From: Daphnia carinata
Taxonomy: Eukaryota > Arthropoda > Branchiopoda > Diplostraca > Daphniidae
Direction of reading: 5' to 3'
Length of the DNA: 64,000 nucleotides
Assembly: GCF_022539665.2 (NCBI RefSeq)
Contig: NC_081331.1
Span: forward strand, 6,296,501-6,360,500
The notes under the pieces are model-generated. The model made no database searches, had not been told where the DNA came from, and saw only the letters and a program-made list of their open reading frames with translations. The position numbers were made by a program, and so were the translations under genes. Positions 13,257-22,764 of this stretch are shown piece by piece. How positions within the stretch are numbered: position 1 is the first letter of the stretch; each line of letters starts with the position of its first letter.

Positions 13257-14844
13257 ATGGATGGTCAACAACCCTATTACAATCAAAATAATTGGCACTC
13301 TAATGAGTAAGAAACTATTTTATAATGTCCTATTTTAAGTTCCTAAACAAAACACGTTTTTCTCATTTTCTGCCTGTCCTCAACAGCCAGGACAATGATG
13401 ATATCTTTCTGACTCATTCTCAAACACAAACAATCATACAAAATTTGGTGGAAAGTCCGCCACCTTTTATTGATGATCCAGCTGTCGCAGTAGATAATGG
13501 AAGTTTCATGGATCATGGCACAGATACCTATAATGAATTCCCACACCATCAGTTGACAGACCAGGCTTATCACCCCAACAGTGACTGTGTCATGCTTGAG
13601 GAACAAAGTCACATACCAGTAAACACTAATTCATCCTTTATGAGTGTTAGTGAAATCCCAGCCATGGAATTGTGGCCTGGGCATTTGAACTTTGCAGTTG
13701 AGTTTAGTAAAGCTCAAGATAAAACGAAAGCAACACCTTGGATTGTAAGTGTCCTGTTCTTCTCTAGTTTTGTGTGATAAGTAACCCTTTTTAATTTTTT
13801 AAAATTAGTTTTCCACAAAACTGAAAAAATTGTTTGTTAGTATGGACAAAGCCTGCCCAATATCATTTAAGATGGATAATCTTCCTCAAGAATTTCACAG
13901 ATATTTTATTCGAGGACAAATGGTCTACTCTAAGGCTGATCACTTCCATGGTATATGAACACCTTATAACTATACATTTAAAGTGGATTAAACTGGGTCT
14001 TGCCTATTTGGCGTTCACAGATCACGTCGAACGCTGCCCCACACATAGGGTGATGGGCTTGCAATCGCCTCATGCACCTCATGTATTACGTTGTGAAGAT
14101 ACCAACTCAACGTATTTTGAACATAGCGATAAGAGACATTCGGTTGTTGTTCCTCTTAAACCGCCTGCTCCTGGAACCCAGTCGGTGTCCTTATGCTACA
14201 AATTTATGTGTCTTTCTAGCTGCCAGGGTGGCTTGAATAGACGACCCACGAAGCTTATATTCACATTAGAAACGTTGGAGTAAGGTTTTTTTTTTTCAAT
14301 TGCAAGCCATTTAGATATCTTAAAATGTATCTTTTTATTTCTCTTGAATATTTAGCAGCCAGGTGGTTGGCCGGTATGCATGTGATGTTCGCATATGTAG
14401 TTGTCCCGGACGTGACATTAGGGCTGAGGAAGGAAAGGCAGAAAAGAATCATACAACCGAACAAACCGCCAAAGAATCGGAGGCCCCCGAACTGATTCCC
14501 ATCGAATTGCCTCCCATTGCCCTCCAGAAAGGAAAAATGAAGAAAAGAAAAGCTACTCCAGCAGCCCCTCCTATTCCTCCACCCACAGAACCATCCGGGG
14601 ACCAAGAAGATGATGATGGAATTTACAATTTTAACATTGATGTAATAATGCAACAAGCAGTCAAGAAAATCATGATCTGATGTTGTAACTTTTCCGATTA
14701 TAGATTCCCGGAAGAAGAAATTACTTGTTCATCAGGGATTTTGTCACTCGTTTTCTGAATGACTACGCTTCACGTCCTGCAGATAGCAACAAACACAGCG
14801 ATCACAACGATACCTTTAAGCGTTTTAAGAAAGAGCAGCCTTAA
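13257..14844 (+). CDS. p53/p63/p73-family transcription factor
   Basis: Tetrameric DNA-binding stress-response regulator. Six exons: 13257-13306, 13387-13744, 13809-13950, 14021-14279, 14356-14641 and 14704-14844; 411 aa. The N-terminal ~120 residues are acidic and divergent (transactivation-like). The DNA-binding core begins about residue 137 (FSTKLKKLFV). Zinc ligands are C189, H192, C247 and C251. Key contact and structural positions are kept: R188 (human R175), R257 and R258 (R248, R249), R282 (R273) and R289 (R280), in blocks MCLSSCQGGLNRRP and VRICSCPGRD. A 62-bp intron (GTAATA...TTATAG) leads to a last exon giving IYNFNIDIPGRRNYLFIRDF, which matches the human tetramerisation segment pattern I-x-G-R-x-x-F-x-x-F-R-x-L. 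Reading through that intron ends prematurely at 14680. A basic linker (KMKKRK) precedes it. Confidence 0.93.
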
Positions 14845-15379
14845 TCGTGATAACAATAATTGAAGAGTGCAGTTTTTTTTGGACACAGTTTTATTCTTCT
14901 TAACGTTTATCTCTTTTTTCTCAGTTCTAGCAATATCATGATTAATTTTTCCTATCAGCTGTGCATGGTGATGACGGATTTTCTTTTTTCTTTAAATACA
15001 AATTCCGCTACCAGACTGTACGGCAACTTAAGTGAAAGCCTAAGTAAAAGAGCTTATGTGTCAAATAGACTGCAAGTGAATGAGAGATATTATTGCTATT
15101 ACATCCCCTGAATTCTGTTTTGTTTGTCTTCTTTTTTTTTTTTTTTGTTCTCCAATAATTGATTTGTCGAGTCTCGATACCTAGAATCATTAAACTTTTG
15201 GTTTAATTTGGTGAAACTCAGGTGGCGTTCTTGTGCGTAGCAGAAGAAATACTTATAAGCAAAGCAACGTGAATTTTATGAATTCGAGCGCCTTTAAAAA
15301 CATTTGAGCAATTACTTGTTATTTCGTGACTACGAAGGAACGTAGTCTAATAATCGGTCTGCATTGACCTTCACAAGGC
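14845..15379. other. p53-family 3' UTR and POLR3H promoter
   Basis: T-rich sequence between two same-strand genes. No coding frame is supported; a poly-T run is at about 15130-15147. Confidence 0.45.
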
Positions 15380-16234
15380 ATGTTTGTTCTTTCTCTGGTG
15401 AAGCAGACTGTAAGAGTCCCTGCTGAGAAGTTCAATAGGGATGTTGATCAAGCCCTTTCTGAAGAGTTGAACTTGAAGTTTGCCAATAAAGTAGATTTTG
15501 TAGATGACCTTTTAAGTAAAAATGTTGTATTAATCATTTTTCAAAATTTAGGTTGTGCTGGATGTAGGGCTATGCATTGCACTATGGGATATACTTAAGC
15601 GTGGGGAAAGTTTCATTTTACCTGGGGATAGTGGTCATCACACCAAAGTTGAATTTCGTTATGTAGTATTTCGGCCATTTATGGAACAAGTACTTGTTGG
15701 ACGTATAAAAAACTGTGATAAGGAATCTGTCCAAGGTAACTAGTTTTAGTTCAATTGAACTTAAGCTTTTACTGAACATATTTTCTGTACAGTTACATTA
15801 GGATTCTTCGATGACATCTACATCCCTGCTGAGAACTTACAAAAGAACTCTAGATTTGATGAAACAGAGCATGCATGGGTTTGGGAGTATGAATCAGAAG
15901 ATGGGAACCACGATCTCTTCATGGATACAGGTATAACTCTAAAGTAGTAGCTTTATTCTTACAAAACAAACTATTTGCCAATCCTCTATCAGGAGAAGAA
16001 ATCCGCTTTAAGGTTGTTGCCGAAGATTTCACCGACACGACCCCATCTGGTCCTAGCAATGAAACCCATGACCCCTCATTAGATCCGTCGGACAACAAAA
16101 AAATGGCTTATCGAATAACGGTGAAATTAACAAAAACAGATAAATTTCTGATTTCTATAATGAAATTTTTTGTATGATTTCAGGCATCTATAAATGAATC
16201 AGGATTAGGCTTGCTCTCTTGGTGGGCTAGTTGA
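15380..16234 (+). CDS. RNA polymerase III subunit RPC8 (POLR3H, RPB7 family)
   Basis: Stalk subunit of Pol III that helps open the promoter. Five exons: 15380-15490, 15552-15735, 15793-15930, 15993-16120 and 16184-16234; 203 aa, the usual family length (human 204). The N-terminal SHS2-type domain begins [18 protein letters not shown] and continues through LANKV-like [18 protein letters not shown]. The C-terminal OB fold is seen in [17 protein letters not shown] and [20 protein letters not shown]. It ends with the conserved SGLGLLSWW. The start ATG matches the family start. All junctions are GT-AG and in phase. It lies about 4 kb from the POLR3E gene with H2B and the p53-family gene between them. 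Confidence 0.97.
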
Positions 16235-17114
16235 ATTGGTAAATGGTTGTCTTGTTTTAAATTTAAATAAAACCAAAACTAAAATGTTACTTAGATATTT
16301 AATTATTCCCCAATGCCTGTGATTCTTTTGTGGGGTTCAGGAAAATACTGATAATTATTTAAATTATATATATTTATTTTATTTATAGTATTACGCCTTT
16401 GTACAAGCTTTTTTATGAGGCGCTGAATCCGGGCTGTAGAAAACAAAGGGCCAAGAATGGGAACAGAAGAATCTGCACAGATTTCAGTACAAACATTAAT
16501 TATTTACTGTAGGAAATTTTATTGCATCAACAACCTAAACTGCCATACGTGGGCTCAGTGGACGCGTTCAGCCGCCACAAAAAAAAAGAAAAAAAAATAC
16601 GTGCGTTTTTTTTGGGGGATCTATATATCTACTTTTAAAATAATTAAACAGAGTAAGATCTTGATTTAGTTACGACGTAGGATCTCCGTGACGTAATAAA
16701 AAAATGTCTGCTAAAGATGTGTAATTACAGATTTTTCAATTGTTAGTATCAATTGATCATCACCAACGGTCGAAAATTCAAAAACAAAATTATTCCGCGC
16801 AATCTGGATTTTGTCTTGCGGATGTCTGTCTCCTACCGTGTTTCAAAGACATTATAGTTTTTTTTTAAATGTTGGTCTTATAATAAAAACATTAAAATCA
16901 TTGAGGTGCGATTAATTAAGTAAATTTCAAATCAATCATTTTTATTGTTAAACTTTTTCAGGAAATGATTTAAAATTCATCTCAAGCCGTGAATCTCCAT
17001 TATGATGGACATGTCCTGTGTCTCGTTACGTACATAGGCAGACATTTGAAATGGCAAATTTCATACAAGTTTTTTTTGCAGGAAGCAATCAAAGGATTCA
17101 TTATCTTTTCCAGG
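16235..17114. other. Intergenic / 5' region of orphan gene
   Basis: AT-rich, no gene seen. Two AG acceptor-like sites (ttttttttgcag at about 17082 and ttttccag ending 17113) sit just before the next start codon, suggesting a spliced 5' UTR. The open frame extends upstream of the ATG but without an ATG of its own. Confidence 0.4.
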
Positions 17115-18116
17115 ATGTCTTCATCTGTGAAACTACCATCTAATGTGATCAGTGCAGTGGCCTTTGGAGCCGGTGTTGTTGCAATCGGATGGCTAGGTTG
17201 GAAAGCCTATGCTAAACTGAGCGCGCGCATCGTGCAAGTCAGTGGATGCGATCCTGTGCAAGGACAGATCGTTTCGATTGACGCGGCATTACCGGAAGAT
17301 TGTCCGGCAGTGGATGAGGTTAACAACGTGCCACTCGAAGATGACGAGAAAGTGGCGGACGTTCCGGAAGCTGCCATTGGCGATTTGGAAGAGGAGCCAA
17401 GCTGCGCACCATCGTTCGACGCTGTGCAATATCCTTGTGCAGCGGACTCTGGTGTCGATTCCATTGTTGTCATTGTTAACGAGGATACTTCACCATCTGT
17501 GGACCAAGTGTGCGATTCCATCAAAGAGGGCCCATTGCCTGAGCCAACTGCTGATGAAGTCTGTGCAGAACATCCTGTCTCTTCCACCCGGCACGAGCTT
17601 GTCGAGGATGTTCTTGTTCCTGCAGGCGGACAGTTGGTTGATGGAGATGCTAGTGCGGTCCCAGATGCTCCTGCTCGTGCATATCGAGTGAGGAAACCAC
17701 ACAAGGCATTGTGGAATGCCTCCTACCAACGTCGACTGGCCAGAAGAGCGAAGGAGAGGGAAGAGAGGGCTGCCATGGAACAGCAAGCATTCAGCAACGT
17801 CTGTTCAACCTCTGAACCCGTTGTTACTGCCACTGATGAGGATGCCGCTGCCCGAGCCAACCCAGAATCTGTCCCTATCCAATCGGCTGACGTTCCCGCT
17901 TGTGAGGAACATACCCCTGCTTCTAGCCAACAGAAGCTTCCTGTTGCTCCAGTTCAAGATCGATCTGGCGATTTAGCTGCTATGTCTCTCGAGGAACTTT
18001 CTGCCGTCGCAGTCGAGGATGTGTCCTATTGGCCAAACAAGACATGCTGGAATGTCAGCTTTCAACGACGATATCTTGTGCGACTGAAACTCAGCCTCAA
18101 AGGGCAATCTTGGTAG
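17115..18116 (+). CDS. Orphan acidic protein with N-terminal membrane anchor and duplicated WN-x-S-(Y/F)-QRR motif
   Basis: I do not recognise this 333-aa protein. The start at 17115 follows a good acceptor-like site. Residues about 12-32 (VISAVAFGAGVVAIGWLGW) form a single hydrophobic helix followed by basic residues, as in a signal-anchor or outer-mitochondrial-membrane tail. The middle is acidic, proline/valine/alanine-rich and probably disordered. Two similar basic blocks stand out: KPHKALWNASYQRRLARR (Trp at about residue 200) and NKTCWNVSFQRRYLVRLK (Trp at about 312, near the C-terminus). They share WN-x-S-(Y/F)-QRR. The coding part is unintronated and clearly richer in G+C than its surroundings. 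The 3' region carries several Pumilio-type elements. Function is unknown. Confidence 0.75.
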   Translation: MSSSVKLPSNVISAVAFGAGVVAIGWLGWKAYAKLSARIVQVSGCDPVQGQIVSIDAALPEDCPAVDEVNNVPLEDDEKVADVPEAAIGDLEEEPSCAPSFDAVQYPCAADSGVDSIVVIVNEDTSPSVDQVCDSIKEGPLPEPTADEVCAEHPVSSTRHELVEDVLVPAGGQLVDGDASAVPDAPARAYRVRKPHKALWNASYQRRLARRAKEREERAAMEQQAFSNVCSTSEPVVTATDEDAAARANPESVPIQSADVPACEEHTPASSQQKLPVAPVQDRSGDLAAMSLEELSAVAVEDVSYWPNKTCWNVSFQRRYLVRLKLSLKGQSW

Positions 18117-18480
18117 AAAAATTGGCTAGTAGAGCCTTTTTGTTCTCTTTCTTTTTGTTTGTCCAATATCTGAGCAGAAACCGTAAACCAAAATTTCTTT
18201 TACATATTCCCTTTCGGTTTTGTAAGTCTTGTTTCCCAAAATTCCTTGTACATAGTATTCCCATTTGTTTTTTTTGCTACATTCACAGCAAAAACAGTTC
18301 ATCAAAATTTCTTGTACATATTCCATTTCGGCTTTGTAAATTCGGAGCAAATTTTGAATTGTACCTTCTGTACATATTCTTCCTTTTCTGAATGTGTTCC
18401 TGTTAAAATTCTTGATGATTTATGATTTTCGGCAACTCAAAATTTTTCCTTTTTTTTCTTGTAAATACCAATAAAATTCC
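18117..18480 (+). promoter_or_regulatory. 3' UTR with repeated TGTACATA Pumilio-type elements
   Basis: Exact UGUANAUA matches are at 18247-18254, 18313-18320, 18369-18376 (TGTACATA) and 18460-18467 (TGTAAATA). They sit in degenerate ~60-nt repeats of the form aaatttcttgtacatattcc...tttcggttttgtaa, a fifth unit at about 18187 having lost the G. An AATAAA poly(A) signal is at 18470-18475. UGUANAUA is the established recognition sequence of Pumilio/PUF proteins, which repress or localise mRNAs. That this transcript is a PUF target is inference. Confidence 0.6.
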
Positions 18481-19213
18481 TTATAAGCATACTGGCATTT
18501 TGTTATACGTTTATTTCCTTTTCACACTGCGCGCTAAATCACTTGAAGTGTCTGTAAGCAGTAAGCTCACTTTATACAATGGTACTTTGCATCCCCAATG
18601 CAAGAACTGTCTTGCTTAAAATAATTTTTAGATAACATATAGTTATTCATATTTAAGATGTAAGTATGAAAAGCTTTAAGGCCTGTGTAAAATACCAAAA
18701 AGTACTGCTGCAACATCTGAGGCATATTTAAAAGTAATAATCAAAATACACATTACTTACATTACTTAGCTAAAGGATACAAGGAAAAATAAAATAAAAT
18801 TTAAGAAAGATAAAAAGCATTGTATTTCGCAAACATTAGATCAAGAACAAAAAGAACAATTAATTATTATGGCAAAATTTAATGGCTTCAACGCGTTGAT
18901 TCGCCGCATGCCCTTGCATGAGGGTATAGTATAACACATACATACACATGTAGAAGGCCTATTTCGGAGGTGGATCTGTTCACACCAGCTAAATCATCCA
19001 ACCAACTGATCATTGTCTGTTTTCGGCTGGAGTTGATGTTTCTGCTTGATTACCAAATACCAGTTCCGCCGCTATCCGTTACCAGTTATCAGTTATCGGC
19101 TTATCGCAATGATAGATTCTGATCAACCTATTGAAAATTAACACATCGTCTGCTTCGAGTGTAAATTTTCAAAGGTCTTTTTCGGTGTTTTCGTCCGTCA
19201 GCTCGTTTTGTGT
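18481..19213. other. Intergenic upstream of adrenodoxin reductase
   Basis: AT-rich, ends with the adrenodoxin reductase promoter. It contains a short duplicated ccagttatcagttatcgg stretch at about 19080-19100. No gene is seen. Confidence 0.4.
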
Positions 19214-21146
19214 ATGTATTCTCCATTCAAGATGTGGAATTGGACTACCATATGTGCAAAAAAATATGCATGTTTGCGCACAACCATCCGTTTCTCTAGC
19301 GTAGCTAATCCTAAAGTGTGCATTGTTGGAAGTGGTCCTGCAGGATTTTACACAGCCCAACATCTTATAAAAGTCTATATCTATTGCTCATTTTCTTAGA
19401 CTTTTTGATAAAATTTTTAATACTTCTTCTTGTAGAATGAACCCAACCTTGAAATAGACATGTTTGAAAAGCTACCTGTACCTTTTGGATTGGTCAGGTA
19501 TACTTACACATATTGTAAATCTTCCAAGATTTATATAACCAGTTTTCACACATCACTTGCATTATACCACTTCGTCGTAGGTATGGGGTAGCACCAGACC
19601 ATGCTGATGTAAAAAATGTAATAAATACATTCACAAGCATTGCAAAGTCTGGCAGGCTTCAGTTTATTGGAAATGTCACGATAGGAAAGGATGTTACTCT
19701 AAATGATCTGAGAACGGCCTATGATGTTGTGGTTTTGGTAAATGTTTTAAATTATATTTTACCTTTTTGGGACTGAACAAATCAACTCATGTAGGCTTAT
19801 GGTGCTGCACAAGATAGATGGTTAGGCATTCCAGGAGAAAACTTAAAGAATGTTGTTTCTGCAAGGAAATTTGTGGGTTGGTATAATGGACTACCTGAAG
19901 AAAGCAGTCTGGAGTTTGATTCGAATGTTGAAACTGCTGTTATTATTGGGCAGGGAAATGTTGCCTTGGATATTGCTAGAATATTGCTGACGCCCATTGA
20001 GATCCTAAAAGTGATTTTTAATTCAATGAATTAATATTGGTAATAATTTTTTTTCCCTTTAACAGAAAACAGATATTGCTCAACATGCACTTCAAGCTCT
20101 TAAAGAAAGTAGAATAAAGAATGTTAAACTTGTTGGAAGGCGAGGACCATTACAAGTATGATGTTTTAGATGGTACATCATGTTTCATTTCATTTAGCCT
20201 CACGCTGTCACGATCCGTTCGATAGGTGGCCTTTACTATCAAAGAACTAAGAGAAATGATAAAACTGCCATATGTTTCCAACCGTATCCATATTGAAGAC
20301 CGAGATTACATCGAAGCGTGCATCCCTAGTACTGTCAAGAGTCAAATTCAATTTCTTTTATTTTTTTACTTATCTGATTTTAATGTAGAATTTTTATGAT
20401 TGTTATTTTCAGAAACGCCTAGACCCAGAAGAAGATTAACCGAATTGATGCTTCAGTCGGCCGATACGAAGCAGGAGGAAGTAAAGGACTCATCAAAGCA
20501 ATGGGAGCTAATTTTTCACCGGACTCCGTTAGAAATCGTAAAAAGCGAAAACCAGAGAAGTGTCAAAAACTTAGTGGTCGGGGTCAATCGATTGAAAGGA
20601 GATAATTGGGAAAATCTTCAAATAGAAGATACTGGTCTTCGAGAGAGAATACCTTGCGGTATGATCATAAAAAGTATCGGTTATAAAAGTCTTCCGTTAT
20701 CCGACGAGCTGCCTTTTGACCATATCAAGGGAGTTATTCGCCAAAAGGAAGGGAGGGTTGAAGGAATGCCAGGTGAAACTAGCTCCGATTTAGCACTGAA
20801 AGCAGTACATAATTTTATGTCATGATTTTTAGGTGTGTTCTGCAGTGGTTGGGTTGCAAGTGGCCCTGTAGGAGTAATAGCCTCAACCTTGCAAAGTGGT
20901 CACGATGTCGGAAAGAGAATTCTCGAGGACCTAAGGAAAGGAAATTTTGCAACCAGCACAGTAAAACCTGGACGTGATGTTATTTTGTCTCAACTTGCCG
21001 CAAGAGGTGTCGAGCCTGTTACCTTTGTAGAATGGGAGACTTTAGATAACGAAGAACGAGAGCGTGGTAAAAATCAGGAAAAGCCGCGTGAAAAGATCAT
21101 TGACGTTAAAGAAATGATAGATATCGCAAAAAAGACACAGTCATAA
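19214..21146 (+). CDS. NADPH:adrenodoxin oxidoreductase, mitochondrial (FDXR homolog)
   Basis: Flavoenzyme that passes electrons from NADPH to ferredoxin for steroid hydroxylation and Fe-S cluster assembly. Eight exons: 19214-19372, 19436-19497, 19581-19737, 19795-20010, 20066-20155, 20226-20340, 20413-20772 and 20833-21146; 490 aa. A basic mitochondrial-type leader (a second ATG is at 19232) precedes the FAD site [17 protein letters not shown]. Then come [17 protein letters not shown], the NADP site [42 protein letters not shown] and [17 protein letters not shown], all in family order. The exon 6 donor is ambiguous: 20340 (giving PSTVKKTPRP) fits the family better than 20328, both being in phase. 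Its stop is 44 bp from the stop of the convergent CNPY4-like gene. Confidence 0.95.
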
Positions 21147-21190
21147 ATATACCGCCTGTATTACATGGAGAGTAAAGCTAAAACACACGA

Positions 21191-21972
21191 CTATAATTCA
21201 ACGTTTGTGGCTCTTTCACCCTTTTCGTCCAAGCAATTTTGCTGATTTTTAGATAAAATATGTTGTCTGCACAAGTAATTTTGCAAATCTGTGCTTTGGT
21301 GATGTGCATACCAGTCCTCAATTCGATCTTCATTATCTTCTAGCAAAGATTCACACTATGGGAAATATAGAATTTTTATAAAGGTAGAATTACAATTTTT
21401 ATAACCAATATATATTTGCCTGTGTTTTCAACTGGGTAACTTCTGCTGGTGGCTTATCCCACATCTCATGAGGAATTCCTAAATCCACTTTTACACCTTT
21501 GGCCCTGTTAGAAGCAATATTGTAGCATCATGAAAATGCAATATGTGCAGCCTTTGAACAACTTACACTAATCCATGCAAAGTTTTAAAAGTTTGACTCA
21601 TTTCTTTAGAAAATCTGCTAGAATCTGTCCTTTCCTTGTGAATTCGATAATCAAGGATTCTTTCACATAAGCCTTCAAGAGATTCTACTAATCTCAGTTC
21701 ACTGCAAAACAAACAAAGATAAGTATTTCTATTAATTTAAAAAGGGAATAATCTTACGATGTTTGATATTTCTTCTTGCCCTTTTTTGCGTCAATGCTAT
21801 AGCCAGTTTCAAGAAAATCATGGCTTTTGCCGGTTTCCTTCAGTCGTTCTTCAAGTTCACTGGTAACTATTTTGCACACCTCACATGGCGTGGCATATTT
21901 CACATCCTCGCTAGTAGCAAGATTTAAAACGCAAAAGCAGATCAAACTAGCACATTTCCAATAGAAATTCAT
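21191..21972 (-). CDS. Canopy-family ER protein, CNPY3/4-like
   Basis: Saposin-like ER chaperone cofactor; vertebrate CNPY3/4 assist folding and surface delivery of Toll-like receptors. Four exons: 21972-21758, 21701-21567, 21504-21420 and 21355-21191; 199 aa. There is an N-terminal signal peptide ([19 protein letters not shown]). Family blocks are [74 protein letters not shown] and [11 protein letters not shown]. Cysteines of the saposin fold are present. It lacks the long acidic C-terminal tail of human CNPY4. The third intron has a GC donor (CAG/GCAAAT); no GT alternative keeps the frame. The gene is tail-to-tail with FDXR. Confidence 0.92.
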
Positions 21973-22764
21973 CGCTACAAGGATTTTAAAAGAGCTTCCA
22001 GAACAGTTTAACGGAAGTAAAGCGAGGCGTCTGCTCAAACTGTTGACATTATCGCGGGGAAACGGATTACTACATTAACTATCGTATGCTGGCGCCACTG
22101 TCAGAAGCGGACAAAAAGCTTTAACGGCATGAGGAACGCGACTAGACCAGCAGGTATGTTTTGGCCTCTTGGAGACAGTATGTATTGCGAACTTGGAAAG
22201 TGGAACGGTACTTCAAGAAGAGATCACGGTGAAAATAAGCGAGGCCAAAGGCATAATTTCTAAAGTTCACCCACATCAAACGGGCAATTATACTTGAGAA
22301 TCTTTGGTTAAATTCATAGAAGGGATAGTTCGTTCACAGGACCGACCGACATTAGGACTTGGTCGTCGGTTTTCGGGGGTTTTCCAAGCATTTTCAGGTT
22401 ATAGTTGATATAAGAAATGGCACAGCATTAAGGGGAAAACGCTAAAAGGAGGGCTTTTCGTAACAGGTATTGTAAAAACGACGCAGTGAACGAACCATTC
22501 GCTCTTGAATCTCTATGACTTTGCCTCTTGCCCATTTTATCTGTTGGTACTTCAATCCCTAGATGGTGTTGGCATCTGATAAACAAATAAGACTTGGGTG
22601 CACGTGAACCGAGATTGTAGAGAAAGGAATTTTGAGATGTATACTGGACACATAATTTGATAGTTGCATGCTGAAGGCTAAAGTAATGTATTGGAGACGC
22701 CCGGCGTCTCCTATCTTACTTTGATTGTTACACGTCAACAGTGGCCAGTCCTCCCATTGGAAAA
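21973..22764. other. Divergent upstream region of CNPY4-like and sphingosine kinase genes
   Basis: About 0.8 kb between two divergent start codons, likely holding both promoters. No coding frame or tRNA is seen. Confidence 0.45.

Noticed and set aside
16989-17114. Upstream extension of the orphan WN-motif protein
   Set aside because: No ATG opens it and it runs through two acceptor-like sites; the ATG at 17115 is better.
17207-17704. 165-codon minus-strand Ser/Thr-rich frame
   Set aside because: Antisense shadow of the GC-richer orphan coding exon.
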